A DNA stretch of 64,000 nucleotides from Mesorhizobium sp. (GCF_004962245.1 NZ_SUHQ01000018.1:1-64000), one strand, 5' to 3'; counted from the first letter of the stretch, positions 24,523 to 34,063 are shown. Notes: generated from the sequence alone by a model not told the origin. Numbers and translations are program-made.

Positions 24523-25317
24523 ATGCTGAATCAGACCAAACCGGATCCCGTTCGGTCGCCCTTGTTGGAAAAGGCGCGGGCGCAAGGCATTCGCCATGGC
24601 TACTTCACCCGCATCGGCGGCGTCTCCGGCGGCATCTACCGGGGACTAAACATCGGCACCGGCTCGAGCGACGACCAGGCTCAGGTAGCCGAGAACCGCC
24701 GCCGCGTCGCCGACTGGATGGGCGTACCTTCAAGCCATCTCTTGACCGCCCACCAAATCCATTCGCCCGACGTCGTCATCGCCAGGGAGCCTTTTTCCGG
24801 CGAGCGGCCGAAGGCCGACGCCATCGTCACCGACCGGCCGGGCATCTCCGTCGGCGCCTCGACCGCCGATTGCGGACCGGTCCTGTTCGCCGATGCCGAG
24901 GCGCGTGTCATCGGCGCGGCACATGCCGGCTGGAAGGGCGCCTTGTCAGGCGTGCTGGAAAACACCATTGCAGCGATGGAAGGCCTCGGCGCCCAGCGCG
25001 AGCGCATCGTTGCGGTTCTCGGCCCTTCCATCGGCCCTGAAAACTACGAAGTCGGGCCGGAATTTGTCGCCCGCTTCGTCGAGGCCGATGCCGACAACAT
25101 CCGCTATTTCGCGCCGGCCGCGAAGTCGGGACATGCAATGTTCGACCTCAACCTCTATACGGTCGATCGACTGACCCGGGCGGGCGTGACCGCCGACGGG
25201 CTCGGCCGCTGCACCTACGCCGAGGAGGATCTGTTCTATTCCTACCGGCGCACCACGCATCGCAAAGAGCCGGATTACGGACGGCAGATTTCGGCAATCG
25301 TTTTGGAGACAGAATAA
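24523..25317 (+). CDS. pgeF: Peptidoglycan editing factor PgeF (multicopper/laccase-like fold)
   Basis: This 264-residue YfiH-fold protein has the conserved metal-binding positions TAHQIHSPDVV, STADCGPVLFAD and GAAHAGWKG. PgeF in Escherichia coli prevents misincorporation of serine into peptidoglycan; other members are described as polyphenol oxidases or purine nucleosidases. The stop and the next start share the bases TAATG (25315-25319), so translation is coupled to the downstream M24 peptidase. Third gene of the lgt cluster. Confidence 0.92.
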   Translation: MLNQTKPDPVRSPLLEKARAQGIRHGYFTRIGGVSGGIYRGLNIGTGSSDDQAQVAENRRRVADWMGVPSSHLLTAHQIHSPDVVIAREPFSGERPKADAIVTDRPGISVGASTADCGPVLFADAEARVIGAAHAGWKGALSGVLENTIAAMEGLGAQRERIVAVLGPSIGPENYEVGPEFVARFVEADADNIRYFAPAAKSGHAMFDLNLYTVDRLTRAGVTADGLGRCTYAEEDLFYSYRRTTHRKEPDYGRQISAIVLETE

Positions 25318-26468
25318 TGGCGCTGCATTTCGAACGGTCGGAATTTGACGCGCGGCGCGATCGGCTGATGATCGAGATCGCCGAGAAGAAGCTCGATGCC
25401 GTCCTGCTGTTTGCGCAGGAGAGCATGTACTGGCTGACCGGCTACGATACGTTCGGCTTCTGCTTCTTCCAGTGCCTGGTGGTGAAGGCAGATGGATCGA
25501 TGATCCTGCTCACGCGCTCGGCCGATCTGCGCCAGGCGCGCCACACCTCGATCATCGACAACATCGTGCTGTGGACCGATCGCGACGGTGCCAATCCGGC
25601 GATCGACCTGCGCAATTTGCTCAACGACCTCGACCTGCTCGGCGCCCGCATCGGCGTCGAATACGACACCCACGGCCTGACCGCCTACAATGGCCGGCGC
25701 CTGGACGAGCAATTGCAGACCTTTGGCCAGATCGCCGACGCGTCCGGCATCATCAACCGGCTGCGTCTGTTCAAGAGCCCGGCCGAAATCGCCAAGGCGG
25801 AAAAGGCGGCGAATCTCGCCGACGACGCGCTGGATGCGGCCCTGCCGCTGATCAAGCAGGGTGGCGACGAAGCCTTGATCCTTGCCGCCATGCAGGGCGC
25901 GATCTTTGCCGGCGGCGGCGACTATCCGGCCAACGAGTTCATCATCGGCTCAGGGACGGACGCACTGCTTTGCCGTTACAAGGCCGGGCGCCGCAAGCTG
26001 ACCAAAAACGATCAGCTGACGCTCGAATGGGCCGGCGTCTTCCATCACTACCATGCGGCGATGATGCGCACGGTGCTGACGGGCAAGGTGTCGAAGCGTC
26101 ACCAGGAACTGTTCGATGCGGCGCGCGCAGCACTTCTGGCCGTCGAAAAGGCGATGACGCCCGGAAATACCTTCGGTGACGTGTTCGACGCGCATGCCCG
26201 CACGCTCGAGGCGCACAATTTGACCAAGCACCGGCTCAATGCCTGCGGCTATTCGCTTGGCGCCCGCTTCACCCCGTCATGGATGGACATGCCGATGTTC
26301 TATCAGGGCAATCCCGAACCCATCGCGCCAAACATGACGCTGTTCGCCCACATGATCATCATGGACTCCGAAACCGAGACCGCGATGACGCTTGGCCGCA
26401 CCTATCTGACGACCGAGTCGCAGCCGAAGCCGCTGTCCCGCCATGATCTCGACTTGATCGTGCGGTGA
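25317..26468 (+). CDS. M24 family Xaa-Pro peptidase
   Basis: This 383-residue protein has an N-terminal creatinase-type domain (ARRDRLMIEIAEKKLDAVLLF and NMYWLTGYDTF-like SMYWLTGYDTF) and a C-terminal pita-bread metallopeptidase domain. It lacks a signal peptide, so it is cytoplasmic. Relatives are Xaa-Pro aminopeptidases, creatinases and ectoine hydrolases; I cannot tell which substrate applies. It is translationally coupled to pgeF and ends the lgt-MidA-pgeF-M24 operon. Confidence 0.88.
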   Translation: MALHFERSEFDARRDRLMIEIAEKKLDAVLLFAQESMYWLTGYDTFGFCFFQCLVVKADGSMILLTRSADLRQARHTSIIDNIVLWTDRDGANPAIDLRNLLNDLDLLGARIGVEYDTHGLTAYNGRRLDEQLQTFGQIADASGIINRLRLFKSPAEIAKAEKAANLADDALDAALPLIKQGGDEALILAAMQGAIFAGGGDYPANEFIIGSGTDALLCRYKAGRRKLTKNDQLTLEWAGVFHHYHAAMMRTVLTGKVSKRHQELFDAARAALLAVEKAMTPGNTFGDVFDAHARTLEAHNLTKHRLNACGYSLGARFTPSWMDMPMFYQGNPEPIAPNMTLFAHMIIMDSETETAMTLGRTYLTTESQPKPLSRHDLDLIVR

Positions 26469-26521
26469 ATCCATAATGGCAAGAATGCAAGGGGCGTTCG
26501 TCGCCAGGGAGTTTTGAGGCA

Positions 26522-27166
26522 ATGAGGCGATCGCATGTGACGACCGTGTCACTGCTCACGGCGCTGACGCTGGCCGCCTGCACCAGTGCGAAGGACGTTC
26601 TCGAACCCTCAGCCATCGCCTCGCAGTCGACACAGGCCGTGCCCGGCACGACGGCAACGACCACCCCACCCGCAACGACCGCCCAGCCTTCCGCAACCGC
26701 CCAGCCTTCCGCAACCGCCCAGCCTTCCGCGACGACACAGCCTTCCGCCCCAGCGCAACCCGCAACCACGCCCGCAACGAGCGCAGCCGTCATCGCACGC
26801 ACCCGCCTGCAGGTGGCGCCGATCGTCGGCGCCTCTGTGGAAGCCGCGACACCGCTGACCGCGGAGCTTCAGACCAGAGCCAAGCAGCGCGGCATCACCT
26901 TGGCCGGCAGCGCCGGCCAGACCCCCACGCACGTGCTGAAAGGCTATTTCTCGACGATGTCGGAAGGCAAGGACACCACCGTCATCTATGTCTGGGACGT
27001 CTATGATCCGGCAGGCAACCGGCTGCATCGCATCAACGGCCAGCAGAAGGCGCCCTCGGCCAATGGTGGCGAAGGCTGGTCCGCGGTCGCGCCGGAGACC
27101 ATGCAGACGATCGCCGACCAGACGATCGACCAGTTCGCCACATGGCTTGGCGGTCAAGCGGGCTGA
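26522..27166 (+). CDS. Lipoprotein with a repetitive Ser/Thr/Ala/Pro/Gln linker
   Basis: This 214-residue protein has a signal peptide ending in the lipobox LTLAAC (Cys20), so it should be lipidated by Lgt. A low-complexity linker around residues 40-90 carries repeated AQPSAT units that probably span the cell wall or periplasm. A C-terminal globular domain follows (TRAKQRGITLAG, HVLKGYFSTMSEGKDTTVIYVWD and ADQTIDQFATWL). I cannot name the globular domain; it looks like an envelope lipoprotein of unknown role. The linker-encoding DNA is an 18-bp tandem repeat. Confidence 0.75.
   Translation: MRRSHVTTVSLLTALTLAACTSAKDVLEPSAIASQSTQAVPGTTATTTPPATTAQPSATAQPSATAQPSATTQPSAPAQPATTPATSAAVIARTRLQVAPIVGASVEAATPLTAELQTRAKQRGITLAGSAGQTPTHVLKGYFSTMSEGKDTTVIYVWDVYDPAGNRLHRINGQQKAPSANGGEGWSAVAPETMQTIADQTIDQFATWLGGQAG
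26681..26752 (+). repeat. 18-bp tandem repeat inside the lipoprotein gene
   Basis: Four units follow each other at 26681, 26699, 26717 and 26735. The first two are identical (GCCCAGCCTTCCGCAACC); the third and fourth are diverged. They encode AQPSAT-like hexapeptides. The in-frame length makes copy-number change harmless to the reading frame. Confidence 0.85.
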
Positions 27167-27320
27167 CATGTTGCCGGCTTCCCTCGCCGAAAGCGTTTAT
27201 TGAGATTAGCCGGCGGATTCCCGATCACGACGCTTGCAATACCGGCACGGGCCGCTAAAAGCCCGACTGAGAGGCTCAAGAGAGTCTGTCAGAGTCTCCA
27301 TCCTTCACCAGGAACGGTGC

Positions 27321-28256
27321 ATGAAGCTCTTCGCGGGCAATTCCAACAGGGTGCTGGCCGAAGCGGTCGCCCGCTATCTCAACATCCCGCTGGGCAAAGC
27401 CAGCGTCAGGCGCTTCGCCGATCAGGAAATCTTCGTTGAGATCCAGGAGAATGTGCGCGGCGAGGATGTCTTCATCCTGCAGTCCACCTCGTTCCCGACC
27501 AACGATCACTTGATGGAACTGCTCATCATGATCGATGCCTTCATGCGCTCGTCGGCCAAGCGCATCACGGCGGTCATTCCCTATTTCGGCTATGCCAGGC
27601 AAGACCGCCGCGCTTCGGGCCGCACGCCGATCTCGGCCAAGCTGGTCGCCAACATGATCACGCGGGCGGGCGTCGATCGCGTGTTGACGCTGGATCTCCA
27701 TGCCGGCCAGATCCAGGGTTTTTTCGACATTCCGACGGACAATCTGTTCTCCGTTCCGGTCATGGCTCGCGACGTGAAGGCAAAATACAAGCAGCTTGCC
27801 AATGTCGTCGTCGTATCGCCCGACATTGGCGGCGTGGTGCGGGCACGCGCGCTCGCCAAGCGCTTCGATGCACAACTCGCCATCGTCGACAAGCGCCGCG
27901 AGCGCCCCGGCGAATCGGAAGTCATGAACATCATCGGCGCGGTCGCCGGCAAGGATTGCCTGTTGATCGACGACATCGTCGATTCGGGCGGCACGTTGTG
28001 CAACGCCGCCGATGCCCTGCTTGCCAACGGTGCCACCAGCGTCACCGCCTATATCACCCATGGTGTGTTGTCGGGCGGCGCCGTTGCCCGCATCAGCGGC
28101 TCGAAGCTGCAGGAACTGGTCATCACCGATTCCATCCAGCCGACGCAAGGCGTGCTCGACGCCCCCAACATCCGCGTCATCTCCATCGCCGACCTGATGG
28201 GCGAGGCGATCTCGCGCACCGCGACCGAGGAATCGGTATCGAGCCTGTTCGACTGA
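27321..28256 (+). CDS. prs: Ribose-phosphate pyrophosphokinase
   Basis: This 311-residue enzyme makes PRPP from ribose-5-phosphate and ATP for nucleotide, histidine and tryptophan synthesis. Motifs are MKLFAGNSN, the ATP/catalytic region YFGYARQDRRASGR, TLDLHAGQIQGFF, and the PRPP loop CLLIDDIVDSGGTLCNAA. The ATG at 27321 follows AGGAAC. Length and motifs match class I PRPP synthetases. It is monocistronic and faces an AraC regulator. Confidence 0.97.
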   Translation: MKLFAGNSNRVLAEAVARYLNIPLGKASVRRFADQEIFVEIQENVRGEDVFILQSTSFPTNDHLMELLIMIDAFMRSSAKRITAVIPYFGYARQDRRASGRTPISAKLVANMITRAGVDRVLTLDLHAGQIQGFFDIPTDNLFSVPVMARDVKAKYKQLANVVVVSPDIGGVVRARALAKRFDAQLAIVDKRRERPGESEVMNIIGAVAGKDCLLIDDIVDSGGTLCNAADALLANGATSVTAYITHGVLSGGAVARISGSKLQELVITDSIQPTQGVLDAPNIRVISIADLMGEAISRTATEESVSSLFD

Positions 28257-28268
28257 AATCTGCCTGCG

Positions 28269-29117
28269 CTACCCGTTCGACACCCTGATGTTGTCCCTTG
28301 ACCCGCGCATATAGCCGCGCGGCGAGGTTCCCAGCATGCGCCTGAACATGGTAGTGAAGGCCGGCACGCTGTCATAGCCGAGGTCGAGCGCCACCCTTGT
28401 GATCGGCTCGCCATCCGCCAGCCTCGGCAAGGCCGCGAACAGGCAGGCCTGCTGGCGCCATGTCGACAGCGACAATCCGGTCTGGCGATGAAAAGCACGG
28501 GTGAAGGAACGGCGGCTCATGCCGACGATACCGGCCCATTCGTCGATCGTCGCATGCGGCGAGGGCGCTGCGACGAAGCGCCGGCAAAGTGCTGCCAGCT
28601 TGGGGTCGGATGGGAAAGGCAGGCCGAGCGGCTGCTCGGGCAGGCTCGGTATCTCGTGCAGCAAAAGGCCGAGCACCAGGCCCGTCCGCCCGGTCGGCTG
28701 CGGTTCGGCCGGCAGCGTCACCGCCTCGATGATCAGGCTGCGCATCAGGTCCGTCATGCCGACCACGCGCAGCCCTGTGGGCAGGCCCTCTATCGCATCG
28801 GGCGTGACATAGACCGAGCGCATGCTGACATTGCCCAGCATTTCGACCGAATGTTCGATGCCCGCCGGTATCCACATGGCATGGTCGGGTGGCACCATCC
28901 AGCGGCCCTGCTGCGCCGTCACCAGCACCACGCCGCGCAGCGCGTGCAGCAACTGGCTGCGGCTGTGATGATGACGAGGCACGTTGTAGCCGTCCGGATA
29001 TTCCGACGGCAGCGCCACGATCGAACCGCTGGTTCCCTCCAGCCAGGCCAGCCGCTCGCGATGCAACCGGCCGAGATCGCCGGGCGGCGCCTCCAGATAC
29101 GATATCAGTTCTGCCAT
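28269..29117 (-). CDS. AraC family regulator with cupin-like N-terminal domain
   Basis: This 282-residue protein has an N-terminal ligand-binding cupin (NVPRHHHSRSQLLHALRG, MWIPAGIEHSVE) and two C-terminal AraC helix-turn-helix units (IDEWAGIVGMSRRSFTRAF and GEPITRVALDLGYDSVPAFT). It is divergent from the Fsr-like MFS exporter with about 112 bp between the two start codons, so it is the likely regulator of that exporter. The effector is unknown. Confidence 0.9.
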   Translation of the reverse strand: MAELISYLEAPPGDLGRLHRERLAWLEGTSGSIVALPSEYPDGYNVPRHHHSRSQLLHALRGVVLVTAQQGRWMVPPDHAMWIPAGIEHSVEMLGNVSMRSVYVTPDAIEGLPTGLRVVGMTDLMRSLIIEAVTLPAEPQPTGRTGLVLGLLLHEIPSLPEQPLGLPFPSDPKLAALCRRFVAAPSPHATIDEWAGIVGMSRRSFTRAFHRQTGLSLSTWRQQACLFAALPRLADGEPITRVALDLGYDSVPAFTTMFRRMLGTSPRGYMRGSRDNIRVSNG

Positions 29118-29229
29118 GGTCGTGGCCCACTCGCGAAACTATTGGACCAAACCACGAAAGAAGTCGCTTCGCAACGGGATTATAAGCGCTCCCGCGGCAT
29201 CGCCTGCCAAAAAGACCACGGAGCCTGCC

Positions 29230-30474
29230 TTGACCGATACCACAGCGACAACTCCCGCCGCGCCAGCCAGCCACGCTTCGGCGCAGGCGACGGCCTTCAC
29301 CGTCATTCTGGCGGTGAGCTTCTGCCATTGTGTCAACGACATCATGCAGTCGCTGCTGTCGGCCATCTATCCGCTGCTGAAGGACAATTACGGTCTCGAT
29401 TTCTGGCAGATCGGCCTTTTGACCTTCACCTTCCAGGTGACGGCGTCATTGCTGCAGCCGCTGATCGGCATGGTCACCGACAAGCGGCCGATGCCCTATT
29501 CGCTACCCTATGGCATGGCCTCCTCGCTGATCGGGCTGATCGTGCTGGCCTATGCCGGACACTACACGCTGCTGCTGATCGGCGCCTCGCTGATCGGCAT
29601 CGGCTCGGCGATCTTCCATCCGGAATCCTCGCGCATTGCCCGTTTCGCCTCGGGCGGCAGGTTCGGCCTGGCGCAATCGCTGTTCCAGGTCGGCGGCAAT
29701 CTCGGCCAGGCCATCGGGCCGCTGCTGGCTGCCTTTATCGTCGTGCCGTTCGGCCAGGCCAGCATTGCGTGGTTCGCCGTCGGATCGCTGATCGGCATCA
29801 TCGTGCTGTGGCGGGTCGGCGGCTGGTACAGCCGCCTGCGCGCCTCGCTCGCCAACCGCAAGGCGGCAGGCTTCGTCTCGCCCTTCCCGCGCCGCAGGGT
29901 GATGGGCGCGCTGGCGGTGCTGACCTTGCTGGTGCTGAGCAAGAACGCCTACATCGCCAGCCTCGCCAGCTACTACACCTTCTACGCCATCGATAAATTC
30001 GGCGTGTCGGTGCAGATGTCGCAGGTCATGCTGTTCCTGTTCCTCGGTGCCTCGGCGCTGGGCATCCTGCTCGGCGGCCCGTTCGGCGACCGCTACGGGC
30101 AGAAGGCGATGATCTGGTTCTCGATCGTCGGCGTGCTGCCCTTTACGCTGGCCCTGCCCTACGCCAATCTCGAATGGACGATGATCCTGACGGTGCTGAT
30201 CGGCCTGATCCTGTCCTCGGCCTTCTCCAACATCGTCGTCTTCGCCCAGGAACTGGTGCCCGGCCGCGTCGGCATGATCGCCGGCATCTTCTTCGGCTTC
30301 GCCTTCGGCATGGGCGGCATCGCCGCCGCCGTGCTCGGCGTCATCGCCGACATCAAAGGCATCGACTTCGTCTTTCAGGTCTGCTCCTACCTGCCGCTGC
30401 TCGGCCTGCTGACGGTGTTCTTGCCGAACATGAAGCAGGCGAGAAAGCTCGAGGCCGCGACAATGATCGGCTGA
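29230..30474 (+). CDS. Fsr-type MFS exporter
   Basis: This 414-residue transporter has about 12 predicted membrane helices and the fosmidomycin-resistance family start VILAVSFCHCVNDIMQSLLSAIYPLLK. Other matches are GLLTFTFQVTASLLQPLIGMVTDKRP and GSAIFHPESSRIARFASGG. Family members export drugs or metabolites. The TTG at 29230 has GGAG seven bases upstream; an earlier in-frame ATG at 29116 overlaps the AraC start and is less likely. The divergent AraC regulator probably controls it. Confidence 0.9.
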   Translation: MTDTTATTPAAPASHASAQATAFTVILAVSFCHCVNDIMQSLLSAIYPLLKDNYGLDFWQIGLLTFTFQVTASLLQPLIGMVTDKRPMPYSLPYGMASSLIGLIVLAYAGHYTLLLIGASLIGIGSAIFHPESSRIARFASGGRFGLAQSLFQVGGNLGQAIGPLLAAFIVVPFGQASIAWFAVGSLIGIIVLWRVGGWYSRLRASLANRKAAGFVSPFPRRRVMGALAVLTLLVLSKNAYIASLASYYTFYAIDKFGVSVQMSQVMLFLFLGASALGILLGGPFGDRYGQKAMIWFSIVGVLPFTLALPYANLEWTMILTVLIGLILSSAFSNIVVFAQELVPGRVGMIAGIFFGFAFGMGGIAAAVLGVIADIKGIDFVFQVCSYLPLLGLLTVFLPNMKQARKLEAATMIG

Positions 30475-30778
30475 AGCGTGAGTTTGGACTTCGGCTTTTG
30501 ATCCGAACCGAACGACTTGTTGTGTGTCGGCTTTCAGGTGATCAGCAGAGATCCGGCAAGGCCGCGCTGGATGACATTGGCATGCCTTGCCAGCAAGGCG
30601 GCCGTAACGATTGATCCAGCGCAAATGCGATCTGCCGCGGTGTGCCGCTGTCCGCGGCCCATCTGCCGGATGCTTCGCCTCGTGACATTTGACAAGTTCG
30701 CAACGCCCGACCATGTCTGGGCGGAAGTGGTGCGGATAGGAATATCCTGACCACAGGCAGCGACCTCGGGAGGATGCC
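30475..30778. other. Gene-free region before the BacA-type ABC gene
   Basis: No credible gene is seen. Small open frames have rhizobia-atypical composition and no ribosome-binding sites. The end of the region holds a good GGGAGG site for the TTG start at 30779, so the promoter of the ABC gene is probably here. Confidence 0.45.
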
Positions 30779-32704
30779 TTGCGCTGGCGGAGCCGTAGTC
30801 GGGAAAAACAGCCGCGGTCGAGGCCCGTTTCCTCGATGTGCAGCTTCTGGGGCCTGATGCGCGCCTACTGGCTCTCCGACAAATGGCAGGTGGCCTGGGG
30901 TCTGACGGCTATCATCGTGGCGCTCACCGCTTTGTCGGCAATGGCCAGCGTCTGGTTCGCCGAAGCATCGGGCGAACTGGTCAATGCGATTGCCTTCCTC
31001 CACCATCCGCAAAACCCGACGACGCCTGCGTCCCTTCTGGCAAGCGCGGCGACCCTGGTCGCTATCGTGGTCCTCAAGGACGTCGGTTTCACCTCGGTCC
31101 GCCATTACTTCTCAACCACCCTGCACCGCAAATGGCGCGCCTGGCTCGACCGGCGCTTCAACGACGCGCTACTCGACGACAACCATACGCACTATCATCT
31201 GCAACACGGCGCGGCGAAGGACGAACCGAACGAAGCCTCGGTGCCAGATAATATCGACCAGCGCGTCCAGGAATCCATCAAGGGCATGACCGGCGGCGCC
31301 ATCGGCCTCGCGATGGGCATCGCAGGCGTAGTCCTGTCGTTTGTCTTCGTCGGCCAGAAGGTCATCGCGACCTCAACCGAAGTCAGCGGGCTGGAGTTCC
31401 TCGGCAGCTATGGCAGCGCCTGCCTGACGGTCGTGGCGATCGCTGCCTACGTCCCCATCAACACCTTCGTCGCGGTGAAGCTGGGAGCGACGCTCCAGAG
31501 GCTGTCGAACAGGATGCAATGGGCCGAAGGCAGCTACCGCAGCGAGTTGAACACGCTTCTTCACCGCAGCTTCCACGTCGCCGCCGCGAGAGGGGAGAAA
31601 GCGCAGGGGGGAATTCACAGGCGGCGCTATTTCAATATCGACCGCACCTGGGCGAGCCTGAACTGGCTGACCGCGAGCTACATGGGCTTCGAGCTCGTCT
31701 ACAATTTCTTCGGCTCGCGCATCGTCGCCTACGCGCCTGGCCTGCTTCCCTACGTCGAGAACAAGATCAGCCTGCAAGCCTATGTCACCGGCGCCGAACT
31801 GACCAATGCGCTCATCGGTGACTGTTCGTGGTTCATCCACGTCATGCCCGAGATTGCGACGCTGAAGGCGAACGCCCGTCGCGTAACCGACCTTGCACAG
31901 GCGATCGAGGACGTGCAGCGGCCGCGCGAATTCTATGCCCGCACTGGCCACGCGGAGTTCCGCTACGCCAGGCAGGATCCGCAGTTCGGCCTGACGATCC
32001 AGAATCTGCAGCTGATGCATGCGGGCGACGACGAGCCCTTCGTCACGACAGGCAACCTGCACTTTAGGCGCGGCGAATGGACCCTGCTGGTCGGAGAATC
32101 GGGCAGCGGCAAGTCTTCGCTGTTCAAGGCGATCAACGGTCTCTGGCCCCACGGCCGCGGGACCATCGTCCTGCCCAAGAACGTGCGGACCTTGTATGCC
32201 GCGCAGGACGTCAAGCTGCCGCCGGTAACATTGAAGGAGTTGATATGCTTGCCCGACTCCGTCGAAGCTCACCCGGACGCCGAGGCCGCAGCAGCGATGA
32301 GCAAAGCCGGCCTTGCCGATTTCGTCGGTGACCTTGCCGAGGAGGGCCGCGACGGACATAGCTGGGACCAACTCCTTTCCGGCGGTCAGAAGCAAAGGGT
32401 CATCCTTGCGCGGATCCTACTGCTGCGGCCGAGGCTGCTGTTCCTCGACGAACCGACCAGCGCACTGGACAGCGAGGCGACGGTTGCGTTTCATCAGGCC
32501 ATCAAGGACGTTTGCCCCGACGCGACCGTGATCAGCATCATGCACGACGCCGTGCCACCGAAATCCGCGACCGGCGGCGAATTCTTCGATAGCATGCTTG
32601 CCATCGCCGACGGCACCGCAACGAAGGGCCCACTGCCGGCCCTGACAGGCCGTCCCGTCGGTCCCGCGCGCGTGAGGCCGCGTCCGGAGAGAACGGCCGG
32701 TTAG
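30779..32704 (+). CDS. SbmA/BacA-type ABC transporter with fused ATPase (YddA/BclA-like)
   Basis: This 641-residue inner-membrane protein has an N-terminal SbmA/BacA-like membrane domain (ABC_membrane_2 type; residues ~20-370 with TM helices). A C-terminal ATPase follows, with Walker A GESGSGKSS near 439, the signature LLSGGQKQR and Walker B LLFLDEPTSALD. Members such as BclA in Bradyrhizobium import peptides and protect against plant NCR peptides during symbiosis; Rv1819c imports cobalamin and bleomycin. The TTG at 30779 follows GGGAGG; an ATG at 30836 is an alternative. Substrate unknown. Confidence 0.85.
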   Translation: MRWRSRSREKQPRSRPVSSMCSFWGLMRAYWLSDKWQVAWGLTAIIVALTALSAMASVWFAEASGELVNAIAFLHHPQNPTTPASLLASAATLVAIVVLKDVGFTSVRHYFSTTLHRKWRAWLDRRFNDALLDDNHTHYHLQHGAAKDEPNEASVPDNIDQRVQESIKGMTGGAIGLAMGIAGVVLSFVFVGQKVIATSTEVSGLEFLGSYGSACLTVVAIAAYVPINTFVAVKLGATLQRLSNRMQWAEGSYRSELNTLLHRSFHVAAARGEKAQGGIHRRRYFNIDRTWASLNWLTASYMGFELVYNFFGSRIVAYAPGLLPYVENKISLQAYVTGAELTNALIGDCSWFIHVMPEIATLKANARRVTDLAQAIEDVQRPREFYARTGHAEFRYARQDPQFGLTIQNLQLMHAGDDEPFVTTGNLHFRRGEWTLLVGESGSGKSSLFKAINGLWPHGRGTIVLPKNVRTLYAAQDVKLPPVTLKELICLPDSVEAHPDAEAAAAMSKAGLADFVGDLAEEGRDGHSWDQLLSGGQKQRVILARILLLRPRLLFLDEPTSALDSEATVAFHQAIKDVCPDATVISIMHDAVPPKSATGGEFFDSMLAIADGTATKGPLPALTGRPVGPARVRPRPERTAG

Positions 32705-32725
32705 GGAGGCGGCCGCTTGGCCTTG

Positions 32726-33043
32726 TCACTGGCTGACCGCCACCAGCACGGAGCCGGATTCCACCTTTGCCGGATAGGTCCTGAGATTCACACACGGTGG
32801 CAGCCGCATTGCCGCGCCGGTGCGATAGTCGAAGGCGCCGGCGTGCTTGGGGCATTCGACCTCATAGTCCATGACAAGCCCATCGGCGAGATGGACGGCC
32901 TCATGCGTGCACAGGCCGTCTGTACAAAACACCTCGTCATCCGGCGAGCGGAAGACGGCGTAGGTCCGGCCACCATGGTCGAAGCGGCGAGCGCCTTCCT
33001 GTTCGATGTCGTCGAGGCTGCAAGCTCTGATCCAGCTGGACAT
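32726..33043 (-). CDS. MocE-like Rieske [2Fe-2S] ferredoxin
   Basis: This 105-residue soluble single-domain Rieske protein has the cluster ligands C45-x-H47 (CTHEAVHL) and C64-x2-H67 (CPKHAG). It starts MSSWIRACSLDDIEQEGARRF and lacks a catalytic non-heme iron domain, so it is an electron carrier to an oxygenase. It resembles MocE of rhizopine catabolism. It is the last gene of the five-gene minus-strand block, 79 bp after the binding-protein gene. Probable partner: the di-iron hydroxylase at 34129. Confidence 0.88.
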   Translation of the reverse strand: MSSWIRACSLDDIEQEGARRFDHGGRTYAVFRSPDDEVFCTDGLCTHEAVHLADGLVMDYEVECPKHAGAFDYRTGAAMRLPPCVNLRTYPAKVESGSVLVAVSQ

Positions 33044-33121
33044 ATTCTTTCCTTCGATAATGAATCGCAGGGCACCGTCCAGGACGGCCTGTGCGGCTGT
33101 CCTGGACGTTTCTGCTGCGGC

Positions 33122-34063
33122 CTAGTTCTTGTTGAGGTATTCGCCCATGTTGGCGGGCGTGACGAGTTCGAAGGGGACATAGACGACGCGGTCGACCTTC
33201 TCGCCCTTGGCGAGCGCGAGTGCCGCGTCGACGCCGCCGCCGCCCTGCCCCTTGGCATTCTGGAACACGGTCACCGCGAGGTCGCCCGCCTTCATCGACT
33301 GCAGGCCGTCCTGGGTGGCATCGATGCCACCGACGACGACGTTATTCATGTCGACACCGTTGGCCTTCAGCGCCAGGATGGCACCGATGGCGGATTCGTC
33401 GTTGTTGGCGATGACGGCGTCCGGCGCCTGGCCCGCGGTCAGCCAGTTGGTCATCAGGTTCTGCGCATTGTCGCGCGACCATTCGGATGACTGCTTGTCG
33501 ACGATCTCGATGAAATTGCACATGTCGGTGCTGAAGATCTGCTCGACATCCTTCGTCCGCTGCAGCGCAGCCTGGTGAACGAGGCTGCCCATGACGATGT
33601 AGGCTCTGGCGCCCGCCGATTTGCCCTTGGCGCGCAGCAGCTTGCACACCTCGAAGGCCTCCAGCGTGCCGGATTCCACCTCGTTCGAACCGACATAGAC
33701 CTGCTTGTCGGGAAGATTGGCCATGTCGGTGGGCTCGAGGTTGACGAAGACCAGCGGAATACCGGCTTTGGCGGCCTCGTCGCTGAGGGTCTTGGAAGCG
33801 TTGGTGTCGACCAGCGTGACGATGACGACGTCGACGCCGTTGGCGATGAAATTCTTCACCTGGTCAAGTTGCTTGGCGACGTCGTTCTGGGCGTCCTCGA
33901 CCTGGATACCGACACCCTTCTCCTTGGCGCGGTCCTGCATGCCGTGCATCAAGAGCGTCTGGAAGTTGTTGTCGAAGTTGACGATGCTGACGCCGATCTT
34001 TTCGGCCATCGCGCCGGTCGACATCATTGTCGCCAACGCTGCCGAGAGCAGAAGCTTCTTCAT
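33122..34063 (-). CDS. Periplasmic sugar-type substrate-binding protein (possible rhizopine/inositol binder)
   Basis: This 313-residue type I periplasmic-binding protein has a signal peptide (residues 1-20, ending GAMA). Its body starts KIGVSIVNFDNNFQTLLMHG and includes LVFVNLEPTDMANLP, YVGSNEVESG and the hinge region NNDESAIGAI. Ribose-, allose-, inositol- and rhizopine-binding proteins belong to this group. No permease or ATPase gene lies next to it. The start at 34063 has GGGAGGAAACC. The similarity to MocB-type binding proteins is inference. Confidence 0.85.
   Translation of the reverse strand: MKKLLLSAALATMMSTGAMAEKIGVSIVNFDNNFQTLLMHGMQDRAKEKGVGIQVEDAQNDVAKQLDQVKNFIANGVDVVIVTLVDTNASKTLSDEAAKAGIPLVFVNLEPTDMANLPDKQVYVGSNEVESGTLEAFEVCKLLRAKGKSAGARAYIVMGSLVHQAALQRTKDVEQIFSTDMCNFIEIVDKQSSEWSRDNAQNLMTNWLTAGQAPDAVIANNDESAIGAILALKANGVDMNNVVVGGIDATQDGLQSMKAGDLAVTVFQNAKGQGGGGVDAALALAKGEKVDRVVYVPFELVTPANMGEYLNKN

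Noticed and set aside
26681..26752. CRISPR-like direct repeats
   Set aside because: The units are contiguous, in frame and encode a Ser/Pro/Ala/Gln linker. There are no spacers and no cas genes in the window.
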